From: Clostridia bacterium
GTDB taxonomy: Bacteria; Bacillota; DSM-521; Neomoorellales; SLTJ01
DNA length: 64,000 nucleotides
Direction: 5' to 3'
NCBI GenBank assembly: GCA_024653205.1
Contig: JANLFO010000003.1
Location: forward strand, 83,901 to 147,900
In this document: positions 17,426 to 26,882 of the stretch, one piece after another
Numbering within the stretch: the stretch's first letter is position 1
Layout of the letters: every line of letters begins with the position of its first letter
Program-made: the position numbers and the translations under genes
The notes under the pieces: model-generated
Seen by the model: only the letters and a program-made list of their open reading frames with translations
The model's database searches: none
What the model was told of the DNA's origin: nothing

Positions 17426-17955
17426 CCCGCTGACGCAGGACCTGCGGTCGGGTGGGAATGGGTTGGCAGGAGCTAGGAGGAGGCGCCATATGACCATCCT
17501 CCCTCCTCTTCAACGGCAGCCCGCGAAAGCAAGGTAACACCGCTTGCCTCTTGCCCCGCCCTCAGGCCATCTGCTTTACCCGTGCGGGTTTTTCCGTGCC
17601 GGCTCGGTAAAGGAAGACCAGGGGCGGATGGAAAAGGCCTTGGCCCTCCACGTTTTCCAGCTTTGTCAACTCGATCCTCTAGAGACGGCTACCAACTTTC
17701 CTGGTGCCACCTGGGTAGCATGGGCGTCTAGGCTGAGGTAAACGCATGGGGGGAGCCGGATCGTGGCCGCCTAAGGGAAAAACCTTTGAGAAGTGAAGAA
17801 AGGCCGGCAAAATGCTTCAAACAGGCCCGTACACACCCTCTCGGCCTACCTGAAGAGCCGTGATAAAAGGCCGAGGCATTGCCTGGAAACGGCGGCGGCA
17901 GTACAATAGGGACGCACGCGCTTAGGTTTCCCAGCTAAAAGAGGGCGAATAACAC
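17426..17955. other. Intergenic region without recognisable gene
   Basis: About 530 bp. A strong ribosome binding site at about 17474-17482 is followed by a 15-codon frame (17490-17537) of unknown meaning. A short hairpin ACCCG/CGGGT followed by TTTTT at 17578-17594 could end transcription of the sucrose genes. Otherwise nothing was recognised. Confidence 0.5.
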
Positions 17956-18162
17956 ATGGCCGTCCTACAAGAGGAGCTACAGACCAGCGCGCGTCTCTTG
18001 ACGGTTTGGCGGAGCATGCGGTTCCGCCTTCTTGTGGAAGGCATACTGGTGGGCTTTGTAGCCGGCCTGGTTGCCGTAGCTTTTCGCCTAATCACCGAAA
18101 CCGAGGTGGAGGCCATTGCTCAGGAGTTCTTCTGTGCTTCGAAAACATGGTGTTTCAGGTGA
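17956..18162 (+). pseudogene. Truncated ClC chloride channel remnant
   Basis: 68 codons. The segment WRSMRFRLLVEGILVGFVAGLVAVAFRLITETE matches the N-terminus and first membrane helix of ClC-type H+/Cl- exchangers, which continue for more than 350 further residues. Here the frame degenerates and stops. An inverted repeat (TTCGAAAACA at 18138-18147, TGTTTTCGAA at 18187-18196) brackets the break. It is probably a decaying gene; functional expression is unlikely. Confidence 0.55.
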
Positions 18163-18294
18163 CTGGCCTCCGTCCCCGATCCTAGCTGTTTTCGAAAGCC
18201 GGTTGTGGTAAAAGGAAAGGCAGAAGTTGGGTGGTTAAGCATCATGCAGCCAGGAAGGGGCTAGGCCCGCCATACCTGCTCGCGCCGATCTGAA

Positions 18295-18792
18295 CTAAGC
18301 GAACACCTGCCGGCAGATAACCACTGCCGCCAGGAAGCTGACGACGTCCGCGGTAAGGCCGAGGGCTACGGCATAGCGGTAGCGGGTAATACCCACCGAG
18401 CCGAAGTACACGCTGAGCACGTAGAAGGTGGTGTCGGTGCTCCCCTGCATTACCGAGGCCAGGCGGCCCAGGAAGCTGTCGGGCCCATAGGTGCGGATAA
18501 GGTCGGCGGCCACGCCCAAGGCGGCGCCTCCGGAAAGGGGCCGCATGAGGGCCAGGGGCAGAACCTCTGCCGGTATGCCCAGGGGCTGCAAAACGGGAGC
18601 CAGAAGGCGGGCACATAGATCCATGGCCCCGGAGGCGCGAAACACGCTTATCGCGGTCATCATCCCCACCAGGTAGGGAATGATCCTCACGGCGGTAACA
18701 AAACCCTGCTCAGCCCCCTGTACAAAGGCCTCGTAGAGCTTTACCCGCCTTATCCAACCCACCAAAGCTATGACCAGGAAAAGCAGGGGCAC
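18295..18792 (-). CDS. spmB: Spore maturation protein B
   Basis: Membrane protein of the nucleoside-recognition (Gate) fold, required with SpmA for full dehydration of the spore core. Conserved SpmB blocks are KLYEAFVQGAEQGF, LVGMMTAISVFRASGAMD, ALMRPLSGGAALGV and GSTDTTFYVLSVYFGSVGI. The GTG at 18792 gives 165 residues. Homology (LLTELSRWAVPL) continues nine codons further to a CTG at 18819 with GGAGGG 6 nt upstream, which may be the true non-canonical start and would bring the length to the usual about 175. Confidence 0.92.
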   Translation of the reverse strand: MPLLFLVIALVGWIRRVKLYEAFVQGAEQGFVTAVRIIPYLVGMMTAISVFRASGAMDLCARLLAPVLQPLGIPAEVLPLALMRPLSGGAALGVAADLIRTYGPDSFLGRLASVMQGSTDTTFYVLSVYFGSVGITRYRYAVALGLTADVVSFLAAVVICRQVFA

Positions 18793-18822
18793 GGCCCACC
18801 GGGATAGCTCGGTTAGCAGGGT

Positions 18823-19428
18823 TTACCCTCCCCCGGGTCCGGGCCACCGCGAGCGGCTCAGGCGCCGGAACGCGAAGTCGGCCAACACTGCGGCCACGGT
18901 GGCGCACGAAGTGGCCAGGACCGCGGGGCCGACTATTTCGGTAGGAGCAGCGGAGCCGGCGGCGGCCCGAACGGCGATAATAGTCGCGGGGATGAGGGTG
19001 ATGCATGAGGTGTTCAGGGCCAGGAAGGTACACATGGCCTCGCTGGCCTCCTGGGGATGGGGGTTGAGCTTTTGAAGTTCCGCCATAGCCCTAAGCCCGA
19101 AAGGCGTAGCAGCATTACCCAGGCCCAGAAAACTGGCGCTGAGGTTCATGATAATCGCCCCCAGCGCCGGGTGTTCGGAGGGGACGCTGGGAAACAGGCG
19201 GCGCAGGACGGGACGAAAGACGCGGGCCAGCAGCCGTACCAGCCCCGCCTCCTCCGCGATGCGCAGCAGTCCCAGCCACAGCGCCATTACTCCCACCAAT
19301 TCCAGTGCCAGCGTCACCGCGCCCTGGGCCGCATCCAAAGCCGCCCTGGTCACCGCCTCAGGCCGGCCCTGGACCACTGCTACCAGCAGCCCGGCCAGGA
19401 AGAGTGCGGCCCACAGAGCGTTGACCAC
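18823..19428 (-). CDS. spmA: Spore maturation protein A
   Basis: 201 residues with several membrane segments. SpmA/nucleoside-recognition signatures: GVMALWLGLLRIAEEAGLV, NLSASFLGLGNAATPFGLRAMAELQKLN and FLALNTSCITLIPATIIAVRA. Acts with SpmB during late sporulation. The two genes are adjacent (stop of spmA within the ribosome binding site region of spmB). In Bacillus they follow dacB directly; here a transporter pair lies between. Confidence 0.94.
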   Translation of the reverse strand: MVNALWAALFLAGLLVAVVQGRPEAVTRAALDAAQGAVTLALELVGVMALWLGLLRIAEEAGLVRLLARVFRPVLRRLFPSVPSEHPALGAIIMNLSASFLGLGNAATPFGLRAMAELQKLNPHPQEASEAMCTFLALNTSCITLIPATIIAVRAAAGSAAPTEIVGPAVLATSCATVAAVLADFAFRRLSRSRWPGPGGG

Positions 19429-19712
19429 GCGCCCTCACCCCTTGTCCGAGTCGTATTTCATCTGTATTCCCACCGGACAGGAGGTAGAACTCCCGGCGGC
19501 CGGAGCCGTCGTACGCAGGCATCACGGCAGGCCTGGACGGATCCGGCCGACGGAGAGAGCGTTCGGCGGAGCTTCAAGGAAGCAAGCCCGGAGAAGGCCG
19601 ACCACGATCGAGCGCTCCGCATGGTTTCTGGTCGGGTCCACGCGGCCGATACCACGCACGGCAGCGGGTACTCGCCGCACCCCATGGCTCCAGATGATGG
19701 GGAACCACCGCT

Positions 19713-21188
19713 TTACAAGGCGTTCTTCTCCCGCAAGAGCCCGTTGATTCGGTCAACGAAGGCGGCACCGCCCTCGGGGGGCTTGGTCAGGGCGCTCACC
19801 ACCACAAACACCACCGTCGCCAGGATTATGCCCCATACACCCGGCCAGAGGCCGAGAGGCTTTACATTGCCAAACTGGAAATAGGTCACGAAGACGCCGG
19901 CCAGCACGATACTGGCAATCGCCCCGGCTGCCGTGCCGCGCTTCCAGAAGAAGGTGCCGAATATGGCCGGCACCGCCACCAGCAGCCCAGCCGAAGAGGC
20001 TACCGAAAGCACGGCGATAAGGTCAAGCTTGAGGAAGGCAAAGGCCATGGCCAGCACCGAAATAATCGGAATGACCCATCGGCCGACGGCCAACTGTCGG
20101 AGGTCGTCGGCCTGTGCCGTGAGATTGCGGTAGACGTCACGGGCGAACATGGAAGAAAGGGTTAACAGGATCGAATCGATGGTGGAAACGGCCGCAGAGG
20201 TGACGCCGATCATGGCAATAAGGGCCAGTACCAGCGGCACGGAGGTTGAGCCGAGAAGGGTGGGCGTAGCCATGTCCGCCTGGGGCAGATTGGGCAGGAG
20301 CACCCGCGCCGAGAGGCCCCACGTTACCGAGATCAGCGTGTAAACGAAACCGAAAACGAGAAAGCCGGCAATCATGCGGCGCATGCTGGACAGCGAAGCC
20401 GGCACGAAAAGGCGCTGGCTAACCTGGGGGTTGGAAAGACAGAAGAAGAACCACGGGAGAGTCAGGCCGAGAAAGGTCTGGAACTTGAAGTAGCCGGGGC
20501 CGGGCACCGTAAGCCACTGCGGGTACTCGCTGCCCAACCGGCCGAAGAGCTTGCCGAAACTCCCAATGTCCACGTAGACCACCAAGAAAACGAGGGCGAT
20601 CGCTGTGACCAGCATTATCAACGCCTGCAGCGCATCCGTCCAGGCAACAGAGCGCAAGCCCCCGATCCAGGCCCAGGCAATGGCCAGCACCGTGGCCAGG
20701 ATTACCCCCACGGCAAAAGGTATGGCCCCCTTGCTTACCCCTTGCATGAGGTAGGCTATCCCCATGAGCTGCACGCCGCTGTACGGAATGAGGAAGATCA
20801 TGCAGGCGAGCGAGGCGACGACGGCCAGAGCGCGGCTTTGGTAGCGGTCACCCAGCATTTCCGCCGGCGACACGTAACCCCACTCCTTGGACGCCAGCCA
20901 GAAACGCGGGCCAAAAAAGGCAGCCAGCAGCAGGCCCGAGAGGTAGATCAGCTCAAAGCCGAGTGCGCCCACCCCGCCCTGATATGTGAGGCCGGCAAGG
21001 CCGACCAACATGAACGCGCTGTAGGTGGTGGCGCTGTAGCTCAGGGCGTTAACGAAGCTGCCCAGGGTGCGGTTGGCCAGGAAAAAGTCGCTCATGCTCT
21101 GGCCCAGTCCACGCCGGGCTACAAACGCCACCACCATGCCTATCACAATGTAAATACCGACGGCCAGGTAGACCCAGAAGGCGTTCAC
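19713..21188 (-). CDS. Sodium:solute symporter (SSS family, pantothenate permease-like)
   Basis: 491 residues with about 13 membrane helices, the normal SSS size. Family features: SMSDFFLANRTLGSFVNALSYSATTYSAFMLVG near the N-terminus, the WIGGLRSVAWTDALQALIML block, and VSTIDSILLTLSSMFARDVYR near residue 340. It most resembles the PanF/pantothenate or organic-acid branch; the substrate is not determinable. The preceding 72-residue gene is the small membrane partner usual for this branch. Confidence 0.88.
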   Translation of the reverse strand: MNAFWVYLAVGIYIVIGMVVAFVARRGLGQSMSDFFLANRTLGSFVNALSYSATTYSAFMLVGLAGLTYQGGVGALGFELIYLSGLLLAAFFGPRFWLASKEWGYVSPAEMLGDRYQSRALAVVASLACMIFLIPYSGVQLMGIAYLMQGVSKGAIPFAVGVILATVLAIAWAWIGGLRSVAWTDALQALIMLVTAIALVFLVVYVDIGSFGKLFGRLGSEYPQWLTVPGPGYFKFQTFLGLTLPWFFFCLSNPQVSQRLFVPASLSSMRRMIAGFLVFGFVYTLISVTWGLSARVLLPNLPQADMATPTLLGSTSVPLVLALIAMIGVTSAAVSTIDSILLTLSSMFARDVYRNLTAQADDLRQLAVGRWVIPIISVLAMAFAFLKLDLIAVLSVASSAGLLVAVPAIFGTFFWKRGTAAGAIASIVLAGVFVTYFQFGNVKPLGLWPGVWGIILATVVFVVVSALTKPPEGGAAFVDRINGLLREKNAL

Positions 21189-21189
21189 G

Positions 21190-21408
21190 CTAATCCCTCC
21201 ATCTCCGCATCACGCCGACAATCGATACCATGGCCACCAGGGCGAAGACGGTCCAGTAGAGAAAAGCCCCCGCCGCGCTTACCACGTTGCGTAGTAGGGT
21301 AAAGGGCACAATAAAGGCGGATAGCACCAGCAAACAGAACCAAACCACCCAACCCACGCGGGCACCGGTCAGGCTTTTCTCGGCCAATTCAGGCTTCCCA
21401 GCGGGCAT
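21190..21408 (-). CDS. Small membrane protein, symporter partner (DUF997/YhdT-like)
   Basis: 72 residues with two hydrophobic segments (about 19-38 and 44-64) and a basic C-terminus (MRRWRD). Genes of this size and topology precede SSS symporters of the PanF type. Its stop is one base before the symporter start, so the two are translationally coupled. Assignment is by topology and position. Confidence 0.72.
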   Translation of the reverse strand: MPAGKPELAEKSLTGARVGWVVWFCLLVLSAFIVPFTLLRNVVSAAGAFLYWTVFALVAMVSIVGVMRRWRD

Positions 21409-21670
21409 GTGCTCGTCCCTCCCTTAACAAGACTGACGTTAGAGACGCCGCGTGGCGATACCTCTACCTCCGCGACCACTTGGGTGGCGTAGCCGCAGGC
21501 GCATAGGGCACGCCCTGACCGTCCTCGCCAATACTAGTCGCTAGTCGAATCAACCACTGCCGAGGGTTAAGAGGCACTTGGCGCATCGGCGGACGGAAGA
21601 CCAGGGCGGCTCCCACCAGCCGGTAAGCCCCAATGTGGATACGCGTAGCCCGCCACGAAGGGGCGGGCGC

Positions 21671-22819
21671 TCAACCGAAAGAGAAGACGCTCAGCAGCGC
21701 CTGCAGGAAATAAGACCAGAAACCGCGGCGCGAAACTGCCTCCGCAGCTACCAGGTTGGCCGTGCCCATTTCCTGCCCGTCCAGAAGGACTTCGATTCGG
21801 CCTACTATCTCCCCTTGCGCCACCGGCGCCGTGAGCTGCGGAGGGAGGGTAAACCTGGTTTCGATCCGGGCAGCTTCTTCGGGGCGCACCGCCACCCTTA
21901 CGTCGCTCCCCGCCACGATCTTCACCCGGTCAGCCTGTCCGCGGCTGACCGGAAGCCAAGCCACTTGCTGGTTCCGGCGCACTGCTGCCTGCGAGCGAAA
22001 ATGCTCAAAGCCGTAATCCAGAAGACCCTTGACTTCCCCGTACATGTCGGGCGAGTTCAGCACCACGGCTATGAGCTCCAGGTCGCCGTGCCGGGCCGCA
22101 CCCACCAAGCAGGAGCCGGCGCGCCGAGTATAACCCGTCTTCACTCCTATCGCCCCGGGGTACGGATCGGGCCCGACCAGAAGTCGGTTGCGATTATGTA
22201 ATACCCTTTCCCACGGGTGGCCCGCCCAGGGGATGGTCCTTTGCTTGGTGCTGACGATCCGGCGGAAATCGGGAAGCGTAAGAGCATGTCGCGTAAGAAC
22301 GGCCAGATCGTAGGCAGAAGTGTAGTGATCGGGATCATCAAGGCCGTGGGGATTCACGTAGTGCGTGTCCCGAGCCCCCAGCTCTCGCGCCCTCTCGTTC
22401 ATGAGCTCGACAAAATCTTCCTGGGTGCCACCAACCGCTTCGGCTATGGCCGCCGCCGCGTCGTTCGCCGACCGCAGCATGAGAGCGTACAGCAACTCTT
22501 CGAGGGTTAATTCCTCGCCCTCCTCAAGCCAGATGGCGGCCTCCGGCGTTTCCGCCGCCTCCTTGCTCACCTTAACCACCTGATCCAGGCGGCCCCGTTC
22601 TAGAGCCAGAATGGCGGTAGTTATCTTGGTAGTGCTGGCCGGAGGAAGAGACAGGTGGGGGTTCTTCGCGTAAAGCACGCGGCCGCTGGACGCATCCATC
22701 AGCACCCCGCCAGCGGCGCCGATCTCGGGCTCGTTCTGCGCGTGGGCCGGAACGCTCCAGAGCCAAACGAGTATACCCAGTAAGACCACCCATGGCCACC
22801 GACGGCGCGGTGTGCCCAT
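21671..22819 (-). CDS. D-alanyl-D-alanine carboxypeptidase (DacF/DacB family)
   Basis: 382 residues. Signal peptide (WVVLLGILVWLWSVPAHA), then a penicillin-binding peptidase S11 domain with S62-T-T-K65, S117-A-N119 and K227-T-G229, all three active-site motifs. A PBP5 C-terminal beta domain (about 275-355) and a C-terminal hydrophobic helix for membrane attachment follow. Trims peptidoglycan stem peptides on the outer face of the membrane. The close presence of spmA, spmB and ytfJ suggests the sporulation-specific member that sets spore cortex cross-linking. Confidence 0.93.
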   Translation of the reverse strand: MGTPRRRWPWVVLLGILVWLWSVPAHAQNEPEIGAAGGVLMDASSGRVLYAKNPHLSLPPASTTKITTAILALERGRLDQVVKVSKEAAETPEAAIWLEEGEELTLEELLYALMLRSANDAAAAIAEAVGGTQEDFVELMNERARELGARDTHYVNPHGLDDPDHYTSAYDLAVLTRHALTLPDFRRIVSTKQRTIPWAGHPWERVLHNRNRLLVGPDPYPGAIGVKTGYTRRAGSCLVGAARHGDLELIAVVLNSPDMYGEVKGLLDYGFEHFRSQAAVRRNQQVAWLPVSRGQADRVKIVAGSDVRVAVRPEEAARIETRFTLPPQLTAPVAQGEIVGRIEVLLDGQEMGTANLVAAEAVSRRGFWSYFLQALLSVFSFG

Positions 22820-22863
22820 GGCTCCTCACCCCCGGCTTCTCCCTTGCTCACCTACCCCCTCAC

Positions 22864-23292
22864 CTACTGGGTAGGACGCCAATCCTGTACTTCTATACTC
22901 ACCTTACCCTCCCCTTCCAGTCGCCGCCCGCTCTGCCCCTTAATCTTGTCGATCAGGTCGGGGACCATGTCCAGCAGGCGCTCCATTACGGCGTTGGTTT
23001 CGATCGGCAGGAAGCGCAGGTGGGTGCCTACCACCAGGAAACCGATGGGGACTACCGACACCCCCGCCCCGCTTCCTCCGGCAAAAGGCGAGCTGCGCTG
23101 TGCTTCCGGCCCCTGATACTCCCCTCCTCCTGCCACGAAGCCGCAGCTAACGCGGGAAACGGGAATTATCACCGTGCCGTTCGGCGCTTCTACTGCCTCC
23201 CCAACGACCATCTCGATTTGTACCATTTGCTTAATACTTTCTAGTGCCGTCTTCATCAAACCTTCTATCGGATGGCTGTCCACGGCTCTCAC
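22864..23292 (-). CDS. ytfJ: Sporulation protein YtfJ (GerW family)
   Basis: 142 residues. Core features are MKTALESIKQMVQIEMVVGEAVEAPNGTVIIPVSRVSCGFVAGGGEY and GGSGAGVSVVPIGFLVVG, the GerW/YtfJ pattern. In Bacillus the protein is made in the forespore and is needed for efficient germination. Lies 44 bp upstream of the carboxypeptidase gene, so the two are probably co-transcribed. Confidence 0.93.
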   Translation of the reverse strand: MRAVDSHPIEGLMKTALESIKQMVQIEMVVGEAVEAPNGTVIIPVSRVSCGFVAGGGEYQGPEAQRSSPFAGGSGAGVSVVPIGFLVVGTHLRFLPIETNAVMERLLDMVPDLIDKIKGQSGRRLEGEGKVSIEVQDWRPTQ

Positions 23293-23510
23293 CCTTTCCG
23301 CTAACTAACATGTCTCACCCCAGGGCTAGGTATGCCGGGAAGCCCACACTAGCATACCACGCAATCCTCCCGCCAGAAGTTCAGCCTCGCCGAACCCTGG
23401 CAAAGGGCAGGCACCTTGGAGGCTTGTGGCGGCGCCGCACTGTTCTACACCCGAACGGGTTCGCGCCCCTCGCGCTCTTATTTGCCACAAATCTCCAATT
23501 CGGTTGGAGG

Positions 23511-24107
23511 CTACGGCTTCCAGGCCGTGAGCAGGTACCGTTCAGGGGTATCGGCAATGTCCACCCTCGCGAACCCGGCGCCGGTGAAGATCCTCGCCAT
23601 TTCTTCCTCGTCCGGCAGAAGATGGTGGCGCACTATCCCCGCCAGGGAGGCATGAAGGGAATTCACGGCTTCACGGCTCATGGCATGGCAGATTACTGCC
23701 CTACCTCCGGGCTTCAGAACCCGCGCCATCTCCTGGGCGGCGCGAAGCTTATCCTCCACGTGGGGAAAACACGAATTGCAAACTACCACGTCGAAATCAG
23801 CGCTGAGAAAGGGGGCGCAGGCAATATCACCGACCACGTACTCTACAACGTGGCCGTATTTCGCGCGGGCCCGTGCCAGCATCTCCTCGGCGATGTCAAG
23901 GGCCACCACTTTGCCCTGCGGGCCCACGGCCTCCAGGAGGAAGGGCAACAGAATACCCGTGCCCGTTCCCACGTCAAGCACCCGGCTTCCGGGGGCGATA
24001 GCAAGCTCCTCTACAAGTCGTTTGAGTTGGCAGGGGGTTTTTGGCGGGACAAGGTCGTCCCACCTGGCGGCCATTCGATTGAAGTACTCTCGAACCGTAG
24101 TCTCCAC
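23511..24107 (-). CDS. Class I SAM-dependent methyltransferase
   Basis: 198 residues from a GTG with GGAGGGTAGG upstream. Methyltransferase motif I is VLDVGTGTGILLPFL, motif II VVALDIAEEMLARAR, then FDVVVCNSCFPHVEDK and the post-motif VLKPGGRAVICHAMSR. It is the last gene of the putative nickel-import operon. A small-molecule methyltransferase in such operons could modify a metal-binding ligand, but the substrate is unknown. Confidence 0.82.
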   Translation of the reverse strand: METTVREYFNRMAARWDDLVPPKTPCQLKRLVEELAIAPGSRVLDVGTGTGILLPFLLEAVGPQGKVVALDIAEEMLARARAKYGHVVEYVVGDIACAPFLSADFDVVVCNSCFPHVEDKLRAAQEMARVLKPGGRAVICHAMSREAVNSLHASLAGIVRHHLLPDEEEMARIFTGAGFARVDIADTPERYLLTAWKP

Positions 24108-24127
24108 GCGCCTACCCTCCTCCGGAG

Positions 24128-25066
24128 CTAGACTTCCCAGCAGGCCACGAAATGGCCCTTCTGCACTTCCCTCAATCCGGGCGCTACCCGGCACGCCTTG
24201 CCTGCCGAAGGGCAGGCGGCATAGAACTTGCAGCCGGATGTATGGCCGACCTCCTCGGCAAGATCCGGCACCTTTCCAGACCCCAGGCCGCGGTGCCCGG
24301 CACCGAAAAAGGCACCAACCAGCAGGGAGGTATAGGGGTGCTTCGGGTCCTTACAGACTTTTTCCACCGGCCCCAGTTCAACGATGCTTCCCCGGTACAT
24401 GGCTGCCACCCGGTCGCTGATCCAGGCGACCACCTCCAGGTCGTGGGAGATGAAGAGGCAGGCAATGTTAAACCGCCTCTGGACTTCCTTGAACAGTCTA
24501 AGCACTTGCGCCTGGACCGACGCATCCAGCATGGAAGTGGGTTCGTCGGCCACGATAAACTCCGGCTCCAGGGATAGGATGCGTGCCAGGACCACCCTCT
24601 GGATCTGGCCCCCGCTTAGCTCGTGAGGATACCGGTTCAGGTGCTCCGGGTGCAGTCCTACCAGGTCAATGAGCTCGGCCGCCAGGCGTTGCTCTTCGGC
24701 CCGGCTCCCCACAACCCGGTGGATGCGGAGGGGTTCCACCAGGCTGTCGTAGATCCTCATCCTGGGATCTAGCGCTGCCTCCGGATGCTGGAACATTATC
24801 TGCATTTTCCTCCGCAGCCACTTTAGGTCCGCCCGGCTTGCCCGGGTGATTTCCAGCTCGTGAAATAGAATTCGGCCGCCGGAGGGAGGAATCAGACCCA
24901 GGACGGCCCGACCCAGGGTGGACTTGCCGCAACCGCTCTCTCCCACCAGCCCGAGCGTCTCACCGCGAGCGAGCGCAAAGGACACCCCGTCTACCGCGTC
25001 AATGAGCTTTCTCTTGAAGACCCCCGTGGCAAAGACCTTCTTCAGGTCCTCTACCTTCAGCAACAT
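24128..25066 (-). CDS. Peptide/nickel ABC transporter ATP-binding protein (DppF/NikE-like)
   Basis: 312 residues. Walker A GLVGESGCGKSTLG, Q-loop FQHPEAALDPRMRI, signature LSGGQIQRVVLARIL and Walker B FIVADEPTSMLD. The C-terminal oligopeptide/dipeptide-type extension holds conserved cysteines (GCKFYAACPSAGKAC, then FVACWEV). Pairs with the neighbouring DppD/NikD-like ATPase, which it overlaps by 68 nt. Linked CooC argues for nickel rather than peptide transport. Confidence 0.88.
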   Translation of the reverse strand: MLLKVEDLKKVFATGVFKRKLIDAVDGVSFALARGETLGLVGESGCGKSTLGRAVLGLIPPSGGRILFHELEITRASRADLKWLRRKMQIMFQHPEAALDPRMRIYDSLVEPLRIHRVVGSRAEEQRLAAELIDLVGLHPEHLNRYPHELSGGQIQRVVLARILSLEPEFIVADEPTSMLDASVQAQVLRLFKEVQRRFNIACLFISHDLEVVAWISDRVAAMYRGSIVELGPVEKVCKDPKHPYTSLLVGAFFGAGHRGLGSGKVPDLAEEVGHTSGCKFYAACPSAGKACRVAPGLREVQKGHFVACWEV

Positions 25067-25997
25067 GAAGACACCTCACCGTGCATCCGTTCAACCGAGC
25101 CAGGGGTGGCCGGACCTCCGCACAGGCTTTGCTGGCTTTGGCGCAACGGGGATAGAACTTGCACCCCGGGTACGAGTCCACCAAGCTGGGACTGTGCCCC
25201 GGAATGGGCACCAGCCCGTTCCGGGGCAGCGAGCCTATAAGGCCCTTGGTGTAGGGGTGCAGCGGGTGGGCCAGCACGTGCTCGGCAGGGCCGTGCTCTA
25301 TGACCTCGCCGGCGTACATTACCGCCACTTCCTGACAGAGAGCGGCAGCCACCCTCAGATCGTGCGTGATCAGAAGCATGGTGAGCTTGCTTGCCCGGGT
25401 GAGGAGGCCTAGCACTTCCACCACCTGCATTCTGATGCCCGCGTCCAAACCTTTGGTGGGTTCATCAGCAACCAGCAGCGAGGGTTGCCCGGCAACTCCC
25501 ATGGCTGCCAGCACCCTTTGCCTCATGCCCCCGCTCAGTTGGTGCGGATAGCGCCGGGCCGTCTTCTCCGCCGCCGGGAGCCCCAGGGAACGAAGCAGTC
25601 GCACTGCCGCCGCCTCTGCTTCCCTCGGAGTCAGCCCCTGGTGGAGCCGCAGCGCCTCCGCGATCTGAACGCCGGCCGTGAGGACCGGGTTCAGGGAAGT
25701 CGACGGGCTCTGCGGTATCAGGGCCAGCTCCCTGCCTCTCAGCCGGCGCATTTCCGCTTCGCTCATTCTCAGGAGGTCCTGCCCCCGGTAATAAATGCTG
25801 CCCTCTATACGGGCATTGCCCGGCAAAAGACGAAAGATGGACAAACCGAGTACCGACTTGCCGCAGCCGCTTTCCCCAATAAGACCCACCGTTTTCCCTT
25901 CCGTAATGTCCAGATTTATGTCGTCGGCGGCCTTCACCGGCCCGTCTTCGGTGAAAAAGGTGATGCTCAGGTTCCGGATACTGAGCAGAAAGCCCAC
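24999..25997 (-). CDS. Peptide/nickel ABC transporter ATP-binding protein (DppD/NikD-like)
   Basis: 332 residues from the second GTG (25997), because GGAGG lies 8 nt before it and overlaps the first GTG. Walker A GLIGESGCGKSVLG, signature LSGGMRQRVLAAMGVA and Walker B LLVADEPTKGLD are complete; C-terminal GCKFYPRCAKASKAC is the family extension. The 3' end overlaps the next ATPase gene, as is common in dpp/nik operons. Confidence 0.88.
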   Translation of the reverse strand: MGFLLSIRNLSITFFTEDGPVKAADDINLDITEGKTVGLIGESGCGKSVLGLSIFRLLPGNARIEGSIYYRGQDLLRMSEAEMRRLRGRELALIPQSPSTSLNPVLTAGVQIAEALRLHQGLTPREAEAAAVRLLRSLGLPAAEKTARRYPHQLSGGMRQRVLAAMGVAGQPSLLVADEPTKGLDAGIRMQVVEVLGLLTRASKLTMLLITHDLRVAAALCQEVAVMYAGEVIEHGPAEHVLAHPLHPYTKGLIGSLPRNGLVPIPGHSPSLVDSYPGCKFYPRCAKASKACAEVRPPLARLNGCTVRCLHVAEGRGPEEGLCHGGLQEKAH

Positions 25998-26009
25998 GCC
26001 GTCCACCTC

Positions 26010-26882
26010 CTATTCCGGCGCCCTTGTCCTCTGCCGGGGGTCAAGGAGATCCCGCAGCCCATCACCCAGGAAGTTAAACGCCATTACCGTAATTATGATG
26101 GCCAGGCCGGGAAACACGGTCAGGTGAGGTGCGCTCCGGATGAAGGCCTTCCCCCCATTCAGCATTGCCCCCCAGTCGGCAACCGGGGGTTGCGCTCCCA
26201 ATCCCAGAAAGCTTAAACTGGCCGCCACCAGAATTACGCGGCCGATGTCAAGTGTGGCCATCACCGTGACCGGGGCGCTGATGTTGGGCAGGACATGCCG
26301 ATACAGGACGTATAGGTCACCGGCACCGAGCGCTTTGGCTGATTCCACGAACTCTCTCGCCTTGACCGCCAGAACGGCACCCCGAACCACGCGCGCATAG
26401 GAAGTCCAGCCCACCAGGGCCAGGGCGAGCATCACATTGAAGAGCCCCGGTCCCAGAAGACCGGCGAAGACCAGGCCCAGCACCAGACCCGGAAAGGCCA
26501 GCAACGTGTCTACCAGCCTCATGATTACTTCATCTGCCACCCCACCCCAGTACCCGGCCACCAGCCCCAAAACAACGCCAAGAAGAACCGTGATGACGGT
26601 GACGAACACGCCGATCTGAAGCGACACCCTGGTGCCGAAAATCACGCGGCTGAATACGCACCGGCCGAGATCGTCCGTCCCGAAGGGGTATTCCCGGCTC
26701 AAAGGGAGCAGAGCCTGATTCAGGTCCTGCTCATAGGGGTCGTGAGGAGCCAGAACCGGCGCCAGCACGGCCACCAGGACCAGAAACAACCCCACGATAA
26801 AGCCCACCAGGGCCATCCGGTTCCTGCTCAGCCGGCCCAGCAGGCCGGTCTTCGTCCCGCTTCCGCTCAGGAGGACGCTCAC
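26010..26882 (-). CDS. Peptide/nickel ABC transporter permease (DppC/NikC-like)
   Basis: 290 residues, about six membrane helices. The N-terminal HDPYEQDLNQALLPLSREYPFGTDDLGRCVFSRVIFGTR is the DppC/NikC signature, and the EAA loop is ESAKALGAGDLYVLYRHVLPN. The start overlaps the stop of the DppB/NikB gene by 4 nt. Confidence 0.9.
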   Translation of the reverse strand: MSVLLSGSGTKTGLLGRLSRNRMALVGFIVGLFLVLVAVLAPVLAPHDPYEQDLNQALLPLSREYPFGTDDLGRCVFSRVIFGTRVSLQIGVFVTVITVLLGVVLGLVAGYWGGVADEVIMRLVDTLLAFPGLVLGLVFAGLLGPGLFNVMLALALVGWTSYARVVRGAVLAVKAREFVESAKALGAGDLYVLYRHVLPNISAPVTVMATLDIGRVILVAASLSFLGLGAQPPVADWGAMLNGGKAFIRSAPHLTVFPGLAIIITVMAFNFLGDGLRDLLDPRQRTRAPE

